In this document: piece by piece, positions 24,841 to 32,164 of the stretch | Numbering within the stretch: position 1 is the first letter of the stretch | Layout of the letters: every line of letters starts with the position of its first letter | Assembly (NCBI GenBank): GCA_024401565.1 | Contig: JAKSKU010000024.1 | Span: 1-34,116 of the forward strand | Length of the DNA: 34,116 bases | Origin: Paludibacteraceae bacterium | Lineage (GTDB): Bacteria > Bacteroidota > Bacteroidia > Bacteroidales > Paludibacteraceae | Reading direction: 5' to 3' | Translations under genes and position numbers: made by a program | The notes under the pieces: model-generated | What the model saw: only the letters and a program-made list of their open reading frames with translations | What the model was told of the DNA's origin: nothing | Database searches by the model: none

Positions 24841-26190
24841 ATGGTAGAAGAATCATACATAAGCATCTACAACAAGTATAGAGAGTTGCTGCAGGAGACC
24901 ACTGCCGCACCGCTCGATGCAATACGTGACGACGCGTTTGATGTGTTCTGCCGTATGGGATTCCCGACAGACGAACAGGAGCGCTACAAGCGTAGCAACA
25001 TAGCCAACGTGTTTGGCACTGAATACGGAATGAATATCCGTCGCGTGGAGATCGCAAGCACAACAGCGCCATACAGATGTGACGTGCCAGGATTGAAGAC
25101 ACACAATTTCTACGTTGTAAACGACATCTTTGCGGAAGCTATCGCAAAAGAAGAGATAGCTGAGTTGGCAAAGCAGGGCGTCATCGTTGGCTCATTAAGC
25201 ACCGTCGCAAAAGAGCATCCTGAAATCATCAGCAAATATTACGGCAAGATCGCGCCGCATAAGTCAGACGTATTAGTAGCGTTCAACACTGCTTTCGCGC
25301 AAGATGGTTTTTTGCTATATGTGCCTAAGAACGTGCACATTGAGCGTCCGATCCAGCTTATCAATTTCATGCACGCTGATTTCGACTTGTTGGCAACAAG
25401 CCGCAACCTCATCATTCTGGAGGAGAACGCATCGGCAAAAGTGCTTGTATGCAATCACAGCGAGTCAGGCCACAATTTCTTGGCCAACAGAGTGACAGAG
25501 GTCAGTCTGGCAGAAAACGCAAACTACTGCCATTACGAAATATGTGACTCTGAACGTCAGACAACCAACGTCGGATCCCTATACGTCGAACAGGCAAAAT
25601 CGTCGGTGGCAAACATCAACAACATCACACTACGCACAGGCTACACTCGCAACAATATCCGCGTCAACCTAAGCGGAGAGTATGCCGAGACAACATTGTG
25701 CGGAATCGGAATCGGTGATGAGCACGACCATATCGACAACGACACATACATCAACCATAAAGTGTCGCACTGCAAGAGCACAGAGCTATTCAAATACGTC
25801 ATGGACGACTGCTCATACGGTTCGTTCGCAGGACGCATCCTAGTGGAGAAAGACGCTCAGAAGACAGAGGCATACCAGAGCAACAAGAACATCTGCGCCA
25901 AGTCGACAGCCAAGATGTACACAAAACCACAGCTTGAGATCTATGCCGACGACGTGAAGTGTTCGCACGGAGCCACAGTCGGCCAAATCGACGAAGACGC
26001 GTTGTTCTATCTGCGTACACGAGGCATTTCAGAGAAAGAGGGAAAAATGTTGCTTCTTCTTGCGTTCACAAACGATATTGTGGAGAAGATAGACATTGAG
26101 GCTTTGAGGAACAGAGTCAAAGTGCTAATCGAGAAGAGATTCCGCAGAGAAGCTCATAAGTGTGCGACATGCAACTCATGTCATATTTAA
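24841..26190 (+). CDS. sufD: Fe-S cluster assembly protein SufD
   Basis: Third subunit of SufBCD, paralogous to SufB, needed for iron entry to the scaffold. The 449-aa protein shows the SufD core (IERPIQLINFMHAD, LIILEENASAKVLVCNHS) and the conserved C-terminal region with CSYGSFAGRILVEKDAQKTEAYQSN (in part) and DDVKCSHGATVGQIDEDALFYLRTRG. The last residues, HKCATCNSCHI, add a cysteine cluster CxxCxxC at the very C-terminus. sufS and sufE, often next, are absent here; the following gene is a membrane protein. Confidence 0.95.
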   Translation: MVEESYISIYNKYRELLQETTAAPLDAIRDDAFDVFCRMGFPTDEQERYKRSNIANVFGTEYGMNIRRVEIASTTAPYRCDVPGLKTHNFYVVNDIFAEAIAKEEIAELAKQGVIVGSLSTVAKEHPEIISKYYGKIAPHKSDVLVAFNTAFAQDGFLLYVPKNVHIERPIQLINFMHADFDLLATSRNLIILEENASAKVLVCNHSESGHNFLANRVTEVSLAENANYCHYEICDSERQTTNVGSLYVEQAKSSVANINNITLRTGYTRNNIRVNLSGEYAETTLCGIGIGDEHDHIDNDTYINHKVSHCKSTELFKYVMDDCSYGSFAGRILVEKDAQKTEAYQSNKNICAKSTAKMYTKPQLEIYADDVKCSHGATVGQIDEDALFYLRTRGISEKEGKMLLLLAFTNDIVEKIDIEALRNRVKVLIEKRFRREAHKCATCNSCHI

Positions 26191-26218
26191 GAAACAAGAG
26201 CAATAAAGGCGAAAAATC

Positions 26219-27454
26219 ATGGTGCTCAATTACATTTGGATAGGTTGTTTTATTATTGCGTTCGTCGTAGCAATCCTGCAGTGCATTATACATCAGGATT
26301 ATATGGTGTTCGAACGCATAGTACGCAGCACATTCCACATGTCAGAGTTTGCTGTGATGAAAATAGCTCTTCCTCTTGGAGGAGTGATGATTCTATGGCT
26401 AGGATTGATGAATATCGGCGAGAAAGCCGGAGCGATAAACTTCCTTTCTAAAATCATCGGTCCATTCTTCAACAAGCTCTTTCCAGAGGTGCCCAAAGAC
26501 CATCCCGTCAACGGGCAACTTCTTATGAATTTTTCAGCCAACATGTTAGGGCTAGACAATGCCGCCACTCCTCTTGGGTTGAAGGCCATGAAAGGCTTGC
26601 AGGACTTGAATCCGAACAAAAAAGAGGCAAGCGACGCTCAAATCATGTTTCTTGCCCTCAACACGTCAGGCCTGACACTTATCCCTATCACAATTCTTGC
26701 CCAAAGAAGTGTGTTGGGAGCAGCTGATCCAACAGACATTTTCATTCCATTATTGCTTTCCACCTTTGTCTCGACGGTGGCAGCGATCATCTACGTCGGA
26801 ATCAAACAGCATTTAAATCTTCTGAACAGAGTCGTCATCGGCTGGCTACTAGGAATATGTCTGGTCATCGGGCTTATGATGTTTGGATTCTCACAGCTAG
26901 ATCAGGAGCAGATGATAAAGACATCCAAAATTGTCAGCAATGCCCTGCTCTTCACAATTATCGTCACATTTGTCGGTGGAGCCGCATACAAAAAAGTAAA
27001 TGTCTACGAATGCTTCATTGAGGGAGCAAAAACTGGATTCGAGACCAGTATCAAGGTGATGCCATACCTGGTGGGCATGCTGGTGGCTATCGGAGTGTTC
27101 AGAGCATCAGGAGCCATGGACTACTTGATGTATGGATTGAAATGGATATGGAATTGGACAGGTCTCAACTCTGATTTTGTAGACGCGTTGCCAGTGGCGA
27201 TAATGAAACCTCTATCGGGAAGTGGAGCCAAAGCAATGATGGTGGAGACGATGCAGACATTCGGCGTCGACAGTTTCACCGGCAAACTGTCATGTTTGTT
27301 CCAAGGAGCAGCAGACACAACATTCTACATTGTAGCGCTGTATTTCGGATCAGTGGGAATCAAAAAAACAAGATACGCAGTCACAGCCGGACTTGTGGCA
27401 GACACAATAGGCGCGATAGCTGCTATATTCATAGGATACTACTTTTTCAACTAA
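26219..27454 (+). CDS. Nucleoside-recognition (Gate) domain membrane protein, SpmA-SpmB fusion type
   Basis: 411 aa with about ten hydrophobic segments. The first half has the SpmA-like NMLGLDNAATPLGLKAM, and the second half the SpmB-like SGSGAKAMMVET and GAADTTFYIVALYFGSVG. In Bacillus, SpmA and SpmB are separate proteins affecting spore core dehydration; the fused form is common in non-sporulating bacteria, where the function is unknown. The Gate domain suggests transport. It follows sufD by 28 nt in the same direction and may be co-transcribed, though a link to Fe-S assembly is not known. Confidence 0.88.
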   Translation: MVLNYIWIGCFIIAFVVAILQCIIHQDYMVFERIVRSTFHMSEFAVMKIALPLGGVMILWLGLMNIGEKAGAINFLSKIIGPFFNKLFPEVPKDHPVNGQLLMNFSANMLGLDNAATPLGLKAMKGLQDLNPNKKEASDAQIMFLALNTSGLTLIPITILAQRSVLGAADPTDIFIPLLLSTFVSTVAAIIYVGIKQHLNLLNRVVIGWLLGICLVIGLMMFGFSQLDQEQMIKTSKIVSNALLFTIIVTFVGGAAYKKVNVYECFIEGAKTGFETSIKVMPYLVGMLVAIGVFRASGAMDYLMYGLKWIWNWTGLNSDFVDALPVAIMKPLSGSGAKAMMVETMQTFGVDSFTGKLSCLFQGAADTTFYIVALYFGSVGIKKTRYAVTAGLVADTIGAIAAIFIGYYFFN

Positions 27455-27512
27455 ATTATCCAATTTTAAAGATATTTAAGATATATTTAAGAGTATCCTA
27501 TAGATTATATTT

Positions 27513-27520
27513 TAACTTTG
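27513..27520 (+). promoter_or_regulatory. -7 element (TAACTTTG) of the outer-membrane protein gene
   Basis: Exact TAnnTTTG match 37 nt before the ATG. The -33 TTTA is spaced 23 nt away and unconvincing. Confidence 0.5.
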
Positions 27521-27557
27521 CAAAAACAAAACATAGAACCATTAAAAACGGAGAGTT

Positions 27558-28946
27558 ATGAAGATAGGATATTTTGGTATTGCACTATGTGCAGCGATGT
27601 CTGCTACAGTGGCAAACGCGCAGATCAATGCTAATGCATTCTCTGCATTGGATTTGAGTATTGAAGACCCTACTTTAGGTTCTGCAAGATATTCGGGTAT
27701 GGGTGGTGCCATGGGTGCTATCGGAGGCGTGACAAGCGCATTGAAGGATAACGCTGCAAGTATCGGAACAAGCACAAGATCTGATATCGGCTTAACTTTC
27801 GACCTATATTCCAACAACGACCGCCAGTGTTCGTTTGCAGTGAGCGACGCTTCCCTTCTTTTCAACATCGACCACAGAAACAGCAGCGGATACATGTCGT
27901 CTGCATTGGCTATCACTTACAACCGTAACCGTACATTCGACCGCGCCCACTATCGTGAGGTGGAATACCCTACTGGTTTTGCAAAAGACAAGGGTGAAGA
28001 CGAAGGTGGTACAGACGCTATCAATTTCGCATACGCAGGTAACATCAACAATATGATCTATTTTGGTGCAGCCGTAGGCATCACAGACCTTCGCTACACT
28101 AAACAGTCTATTTACAATTTTGAAAGCGACTATACATCAGAAGACAATGTATCTGATGATTACGTAGTCAATTCAAGAGGTACAGGATGCAACTTCAATG
28201 TAGGTTTGATTGTCCAACCAACCGACTTCATGCGTATAGGTGCCGGATTGCAGACTCCAACTCTATACAATATCGAAGAAGACTGGTCGTTCTACAGCCT
28301 CGACTTCGAAGGTGAGAAGTGGGATGAGTACGAATTCAAACTACACACTCCTATGAAGTTCTCCGCTCAATTGGGATTCATGCTTGGAGACAGAGCTAAT
28401 ATCGGCATCGACTACTCTATGAGAAACTACACTCGTATGTGGGGTGAGTTCGACATGAAGATGAGAGAGTTGGAGAAAGACGTCAAAGCAGTGATGAAGA
28501 CACAGCACACTATAAAAGTAGGTGCCGAGGTCAACGTTATTGACGGTCTTGACTTGAGAGCAGGTTACGCTATAGCAACAGCTCCTATCGAGTCTATGGA
28601 AATCGCTTGCGCTAACCTTTCACAGATGGGTGGTATATACGCTGGAGATTACTGGAATAAGAAAATGGTGGAATATGAAGACCACGATACAGAGGTCATC
28701 CCTTACTACGATGGTCCTTACTTCTCATTGGTGACACCACAGGTACGCCACTACATTAGCGCTGGTTTCGGATACAGCGGAAAGATCGCATACGTTGATT
28801 TCGCTTACATCCATAAAATCGCTAACGAGCAGCACATCGAGCAGCTTCCTTTGACTAGACTTGATTGCGCAAAGATTGCAAGCCAGTATGAGGATCAGAA
28901 AAATACAAGCAACCATTTCATGCTTTCTTTCGGATTCCACTTCTAA
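27558..28946 (+). CDS. OMPP1/FadL-like outer-membrane beta-barrel protein
   Basis: The 462-aa product has a signal peptide (MKIGYFGIALCAAMSATVANA, cleaved before Q) and the N-terminal region SARYSGMGGAMGAIGG typical of the Bacteroidetes OMPP1/FadL/TodX group, often loosely annotated hemin receptor. Alternating aromatic/hydrophobic strands run to the end, and the last residues FGFHF fit a C-terminal outer-membrane insertion signal. FadL relatives carry hydrophobic compounds across the outer membrane; the substrate here is unknown. It has its own promoter and terminator. Confidence 0.88.
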   Translation: MKIGYFGIALCAAMSATVANAQINANAFSALDLSIEDPTLGSARYSGMGGAMGAIGGVTSALKDNAASIGTSTRSDIGLTFDLYSNNDRQCSFAVSDASLLFNIDHRNSSGYMSSALAITYNRNRTFDRAHYREVEYPTGFAKDKGEDEGGTDAINFAYAGNINNMIYFGAAVGITDLRYTKQSIYNFESDYTSEDNVSDDYVVNSRGTGCNFNVGLIVQPTDFMRIGAGLQTPTLYNIEEDWSFYSLDFEGEKWDEYEFKLHTPMKFSAQLGFMLGDRANIGIDYSMRNYTRMWGEFDMKMRELEKDVKAVMKTQHTIKVGAEVNVIDGLDLRAGYAIATAPIESMEIACANLSQMGGIYAGDYWNKKMVEYEDHDTEVIPYYDGPYFSLVTPQVRHYISAGFGYSGKIAYVDFAYIHKIANEQHIEQLPLTRLDCAKIASQYEDQKNTSNHFMLSFGFHF

Positions 28947-28970
28947 TAGAAGGTTTGAAAACAATATAGA

Positions 28971-29000
28971 AGAGACGCGATTTTGTCGCGTCTCTTTTTG
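28971..29000 (+). terminator. Intrinsic terminator after the outer-membrane protein gene
   Basis: AGAGACGCGA and TCGCGTCTCT form a perfect 10-bp stem around TTTTG, followed by TTTTTGC. The rest of the gap to 29170 has no gene. Confidence 0.92.
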
Positions 29001-29146
29001 CATTTTAAGGCGGCTAAGAGACAGTTGCCCCACAAGCCAAGCCCGTTAACAGCACAAAAGTCACATACGGCAAAAGAGAGCCGTTTATTCGCTTTCTTCG
29101 ACCGTCATCCACAGCCGTACTAAAGCACATAGTTTATAAAGCATCA

Positions 29147-29177
29147 TTTATTTCTATTCTCTTTTTTCGTAACTTTG
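29147..29177 (+). promoter_or_regulatory. Promoter of the MATE gene
   Basis: TAACTTTG (29170-29177) is an exact -7 match, with TTTA (29147-29150) 19 nt upstream as an imperfect -33. The ATG is 25 nt downstream. Confidence 0.55.
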
Positions 29178-29202
29178 CAATAGAATTTAGAACACACTAA
29201 AA

Positions 29203-30546
29203 ATGTCTGATAAAAACGGGTCAAACTACGAATTCCTAACAACAGGAAGTATCCCCAAAGTGATACTTACTATGGCCGTGCCGACGGTAGTGAGTATGCT
29301 GGTGACCAGTTTCTACAATATGGCAGACACCTTCTTCGTCGGCAGAATCAACACTCAGGCCACAGCGGCAGTGGGCGTCTCCTTCTCACTGATGTCCGTG
29401 ATCCAGGCAATAGCCTTCTTGTTCGGCCAGGGCAGTGGCACCTATATCAGCCGTCGGCTCGGGGCCAAAGATGTGGAAGACGCAAGCCGCATGGCAAGCA
29501 CCGCTTTCTTTGCCGCATTGGGCGTAAGTTGCCTTATCACACTCTTTGGATTCATTTTTCTCGATCAATTGGCCAAATTTCTTGGGTCAACACCCACAAT
29601 CCTACCCTACGCCAAAACATTCATGAGCTGCATTCTTATCGGATGCCCCTTCATGATCTCCACACTTGTGATCAACAATCAAATGCGATTCCAAGGCAAT
29701 GCGTCGCTGGCAATGTATGGCATCCTCAGCGGAGCCGTCATCAACGTCATGCTTGTCCCTCTCTTCATCTTTGTATTCGACATGGGAATTCTCGGAGCCG
29801 GTCTTGGCACATTATTAGGACAGTTTTGTGGATTTTGCGTCATCTTCACGATGTCGAGAAAAGGGAATAATTTAAGGATCAACCCAAGGCATATCACCTT
29901 CTCATACAAATATGCCAAAGAGATCATTCGCGGAGGGTCACCGTCGCTCACAAGACAAGGACTGATGGCCATAAGCACATCCATGCTTAATGTAGCGGCA
30001 GGCGTTTATGGCGACGCTGCAATCGCCGCGATGTCTGTCGTCACACGTATCTGCTTCTTCATACAGAGCGTAGTGATCGGTATCGGACAAGGATTCCAAC
30101 CGTTGTGTGGATTCTGCTACGGAGCCAAACTGTATCAGCGAGTACGCGACGGGTATATGTTCGCCGTCAAAGCATCCGCAATATTTCTGATTGTATGTGT
30201 GGCGGCAGGGGCGCCGTTTGCCGACACACTGGTGAGAATCTTCCGCGACGACGAGATGGTGATCGCAGTAGGCACGCCAGCACTACGTTGGCAGATGCTG
30301 ACGTTCCCGTTGGTGTCAGTCATTCAGATGAGCAACATGATGTTGCAGACGACGGGAAGAGCTTTGCCAGCCAACATTCTGGCAGCGTCACGCAACGGAT
30401 TCTTTTTTATACCATCTATACTTATCCTTCCATACTTCTTTGGGCTTGATGGTGTGGAAGCGGCTCAAGCACTATCCGATTTTCTTTCCTTTCTTCTTGC
30501 CACTCCGTTGGCATTGTGGATGCTTGGACAATTAAAAGGGAAATAA
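29203..30546 (+). CDS. MATE family efflux transporter
   Basis: 447 aa with about twelve TM segments in two homologous halves and the MATE motifs PTVVSMLVTSFYNMADTFFVG near the N-terminus (quoted in part), FLFGQGSGTYISRRLGAKD, and GIGQGFQPLCGFCYGAK in the second half. These proteins export cationic drugs or metabolites with a Na+ or H+ gradient across the inner membrane. Substrate not predictable. The stop codon is embedded in the first bases of a dispersed repeat copy that starts at 30541. Confidence 0.94.
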   Translation: MSDKNGSNYEFLTTGSIPKVILTMAVPTVVSMLVTSFYNMADTFFVGRINTQATAAVGVSFSLMSVIQAIAFLFGQGSGTYISRRLGAKDVEDASRMASTAFFAALGVSCLITLFGFIFLDQLAKFLGSTPTILPYAKTFMSCILIGCPFMISTLVINNQMRFQGNASLAMYGILSGAVINVMLVPLFIFVFDMGILGAGLGTLLGQFCGFCVIFTMSRKGNNLRINPRHITFSYKYAKEIIRGGSPSLTRQGLMAISTSMLNVAAGVYGDAAIAAMSVVTRICFFIQSVVIGIGQGFQPLCGFCYGAKLYQRVRDGYMFAVKASAIFLIVCVAAGAPFADTLVRIFRDDEMVIAVGTPALRWQMLTFPLVSVIQMSNMMLQTTGRALPANILAASRNGFFFIPSILILPYFFGLDGVEAAQALSDFLSFLLATPLALWMLGQLKGK

Positions 30547-30743
30547 GCGTGTTTGTCCAACTCGTATTTTCACCACAGAGACACAAAGTTCACTGAGAAA
30601 GTCTGCGACTTTTTCTATGAGAAAAAGAGATTAACCGGAGTTGATTTGAGAGTTTTAGGAGATTTTATAGGTTGTCCAAAAATGAGGATTGTTAAGAGCG
30701 GAACGCCTAACCCCTCCCACCAACGCGAGTCCGTAGGACGAGC
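30541..30743 (+). repeat. Dispersed intergenic repeat, copy R1 (about 200 bp)
   Basis: Begins AAATAAGCGTGTTT, contains CACCACAGAGACACAA, GTCTGCGACTTTTTC and AACCGGAGTTGATTTG, and ends with a module CCTAACCCCTCC...CGCGAGTCCGTAGGACG, in which TCC-GTA-GGA forms a small dyad. Very similar over its whole length to R2 (31742-31945) and in its first half to R3 and R4. A 67-codon open frame inside is not conserved between copies. Confidence 0.85.
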
Positions 30744-30759
30744 CAAAATGAAATGATAC

Positions 30760-30787
30760 AAGAGCGGTCAAACGATCGCTCTTTTTT
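30760..30787 (+). terminator. Intrinsic terminator after repeat R1
   Basis: AAGAGCGGTC and GATCGCTCTT pair (one G-T) around AAAC, followed by TTTT. Probably ends transcripts from the MATE gene that read through R1. Confidence 0.78.
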
Positions 30788-30865
30788 ATTGATAATCAGT
30801 CAAAAAAAATAAAAAAAGATAGTAAAATATTTTGAAAAGCTTTAATGAAAATCAAAATAAATTAC

Positions 30866-30873
30866 TATCTTTG
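30866..30873 (+). promoter_or_regulatory. -7 element (TATCTTTG) of the small RHH operon
   Basis: Exact TAnnTTTG match. Transcription would begin near 30880, giving a leader of about 60 nt before the 27-codon ORF. The nearest TTTG upstream (30831) is too far for a -33. Confidence 0.5.
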
Positions 30874-30875
30874 TA

Positions 30876-30940
30876 GTGTAATCAATGAGGGTTACACGGC
30901 ACGTGAGGACGAACCTCCGAAACAGTTTAAGCAATTGATT
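30876..30940 (+). promoter_or_regulatory. Structured leader with mutually exclusive pairings
   Basis: GTGTAATC (30876-30883) can pair with GGTTACAC (30890-30897), and GAGG (30905-30908) with CCTC (30914-30917). Alternatively AATCAAT (30880-30886) pairs with ATTGATT (30934-30940), directly before the ATG at 30941, which would bury the ribosome-binding region. The palindromic arm also sits at the transcription start and could be a protein-binding site instead. Confidence 0.4.
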
Positions 30941-31024
30941 ATGGCACGAGTCAAAGAAGTCCAAATCAAGGTTGAAACTTCAATTGGTGAGGTTACCATA
31001 AAGGAAAAGCCAAATAAGAAGTAA
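30941..31024 (+). CDS. 27-aa basic peptide, unknown
   Basis: ATG to TAA, encoding a lysine-rich peptide beginning MARVKEVQIKVETS and ending EKPNKK, with alternating charged and hydrophobic residues that could form a beta hairpin. It is the first ORF after the promoter at 30866 and 69 nt upstream of the RHH gene. Too short to assign to a family, but its position in a promoter-to-terminator unit makes translation plausible. Confidence 0.4.
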   Translation: MARVKEVQIKVETSIGEVTIKEKPNKK

Positions 31025-31093
31025 AAACCGAGGGCGGAAAGTTAGAGGCTTTCCAAACCCTTTTGCTTAAATGTTGACGCAAAAATAAACAAT

Positions 31094-31267
31094 ATGGAAA
31101 CACAAACAAAACAAAGAGGAGGAAAAAGAGAAGGTGCAGGACGCAAAAAGACAACTGCAAAGCAAATAGGCTTTTGTGCCACGCAAGAAGTTGTTGATGT
31201 ACTTGCAGATGTGGCAAACAAAAGTGAGTTTATTTGTAAGGCTATTTTAGCATATATAAACAGATAA
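31094..31267 (+). CDS. 57-aa ribbon-helix-helix-like DNA-binding protein
   Basis: The product begins METQTKQRGGKREGAGRKK, a basic GGKRxGAGRKK stretch common in small mobile-element proteins. Then comes a likely RHH fold: strand KQIGFCAT, helix QEVVDVLADV, a turn with NKSE, and helix FICKAILAYI. RHH proteins bind operators as dimers, often as antitoxins or plasmid/transposon regulators. No toxin is recognised, but the third ORF of this unit is a candidate partner. The palindromic leader at 30876-30897 is a plausible binding site (inference). Confidence 0.65.
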   Translation: METQTKQRGGKREGAGRKKTTAKQIGFCATQEVVDVLADVANKSEFICKAILAYINR

Positions 31268-31269
31268 AT

Positions 31270-31570
31270 ATGGAAATAGAAGAACTATTGCAGCATCCTC
31301 GAAAAGTGTGGAATGTTGGCAAAGAACAAGGTCTAAAGACCGAATGGGGAGTTTACCTGGGGTATTGAGACTGAAGAGGAAACGGGGAGAATAATAATAT
31401 ATGTAGGAGGCTCTGCATATTTGGATGGGAAACCTATAGGTCTCACAATACCGATGACGATTCACTTGCTGAGCACGTTTGTGGATAGTGATGAATTCCC
31501 TGAAGCACTGATCCCGGTTGTTTGCAATGCAGAAAGAAAACTGTTGAAGAAAATGCAAGACGTTGGATAA
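31270..31570 (+). pseudogene. Frameshifted ~99-aa third gene of the RHH operon
   Basis: ATG at 31270, 2 nt after the RHH stop, opens a frame of 32 codons (MEIEELLQHPRKVWNVGKEQ...) that ends at TGA 31366-31368. Skipping one base in the GGGG run at 31359-31362 continues as GIETEEETGRIIIYVGGSAY to a TAA at 31568-31570 overlapping the terminator stem. Both parts read as one ordinary acidic small protein of about 99 aa. This may be a true mutation, a sequence error, or a +1 frameshift. Family not recognised. Confidence 0.6.
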
Positions 31571-31587
31571 ATCTAACGTCTTTTTTT
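31559..31587 (+). terminator. Intrinsic terminator of the small RHH operon
   Basis: GACGTTGGAT pairs with ATCTAACGTC (one G-T) and is followed by seven T. The stem includes the stop codon of the frameshifted gene, which supports the restored frame as the original one. Confidence 0.85.
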
Positions 31588-31619
31588 ATACATTTAGGAC
31601 AACAAATTAAGTTTTAAAT

Positions 31620-31627
31620 TATATTTG
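31620..31627 (+). promoter_or_regulatory. -7 element (TATATTTG) of a truncated short ORF
   Basis: Exact TAnnTTTG match 24 nt before an ATG at 31652. The gene it once served appears to be lost into repeat sequence. Confidence 0.45.
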
Positions 31628-31651
31628 CATTACATAAATATTAATGCAAAA

Positions 31652-31798
31652 ATGAACGATTTAGAATTTGAAATGAATCGTGTTATTGAGGTGGCGGTAG
31701 CCCTAACCCCTCCTCCTCGCGAGTTCGTAGGACGAGCGTTTAAAATAAGCGTGTTTCTTCAACCCGTATTTTCACCACAGAGGCACAATGATCACTGA
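31652..31798 (+). pseudogene. Short ORF whose body runs into dispersed-repeat sequence
   Basis: The frame begins MNDLEFEMNRVIEVA behind a good -7 element, but after about 14 codons the DNA is the end module of the dispersed repeat and then copy R2, giving a 48-codon chimera. The first codons probably belong to a gene truncated by repeat insertion or recombination. Confidence 0.4.
31692..31738 (+). repeat. End module of the dispersed repeat, isolated copy
   Basis: Contains GGCGGTAGCCCTAACCCC and CGCGAGTTCGTAGGACGAGC, matching the ends of R1 and R2, and leads directly into R2. It looks like the tail of a copy whose first half has been lost. Confidence 0.7.
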
Positions 31799-31945
31799 GA
31801 AAGTCTGCGACTTTTCTATGAGGAAAAGAGATTAACCGGAGTTGATTTGAGAGTTTTAGGAGATTTTATAGGTTGTGCTAAAATGAGGATTGTTAAGGGC
31901 GGAACGCCCTAACCCTTCCTAACTGCGCGAGCCGTAGGCGAGCGC
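31742..31945 (+). repeat. Dispersed intergenic repeat, copy R2 (about 200 bp)
   Basis: Aligns with R1 along its length: AAATAAGCGTGTTTC, CACCACAGAGGCACAA, AGTCTGCGACTTTTC, AACCGGAGTTGATTTG, then GGCGGAACGCCCTAACCC and a GCGCGAGCCGTAGGCGAGCG end. Same orientation as R1. Confidence 0.85.
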
Positions 31946-31974
31946 ATAAAAATAAGCATGTTTAGACATCTCTA

Positions 31975-32120
31975 ACAATCACCACAGAGACACAATGATC
32001 ACAGAGAAAGTCTACGACTTTTATATGAGGGAATGAGTTGATTTGGAGTTGATTTAAGAGTTTTATTTATTGGCAGTAAATAAAACTAGTCAATTTTATT
32101 TATTGGCAGTAAATAAAATT
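31975..32120 (+). repeat. Repeat copy R3 with two AT-rich palindromes, left of the ATPase gene
   Basis: Starts ACAATCACCACAGAGACACA, shares AGAGAAAGTCT and GACTTTTAT with R1/R2, then diverges into GAGTTGATTTAAGAG and two palindromes. Palindrome 1 is 32061-32085 (TTTTATTTA / TAAATAAAA). Palindrome 2 is 32092-32120 (AATTTTATTTA / TAAATAAAATT). Both have loop TTGGCAG. The whole block recurs as R4 after the gene. Confidence 0.85.
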
Positions 32121-32121
32121 A

Positions 32122-32129
32122 TATTTTTG
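32122..32129 (+). promoter_or_regulatory. -7 element of the ATPase gene, abutting palindrome 2
   Basis: TATTTTTG matches TAnnTTTG and lies 1 nt after palindrome 2, so the palindrome covers the -33 region. Occupancy by a protein or cruciform formation there would affect polymerase binding. The ATG is 35 nt downstream. Confidence 0.55.
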
Positions 32130-32164
32130 CATCAGATAAACGACAACTTATACAAAATAGCACG

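Noticed and set aside
30553-30756. 67-codon open frame inside repeat R1
   Set aside because: It lies wholly in the dispersed repeat and the frame is broken in R2, so it is unlikely to be a gene.
31247-31558. 103-codon minus-strand open frame
   Set aside because: It is the antisense of the RHH operon's third gene, which has the better start, neighbours and terminator.
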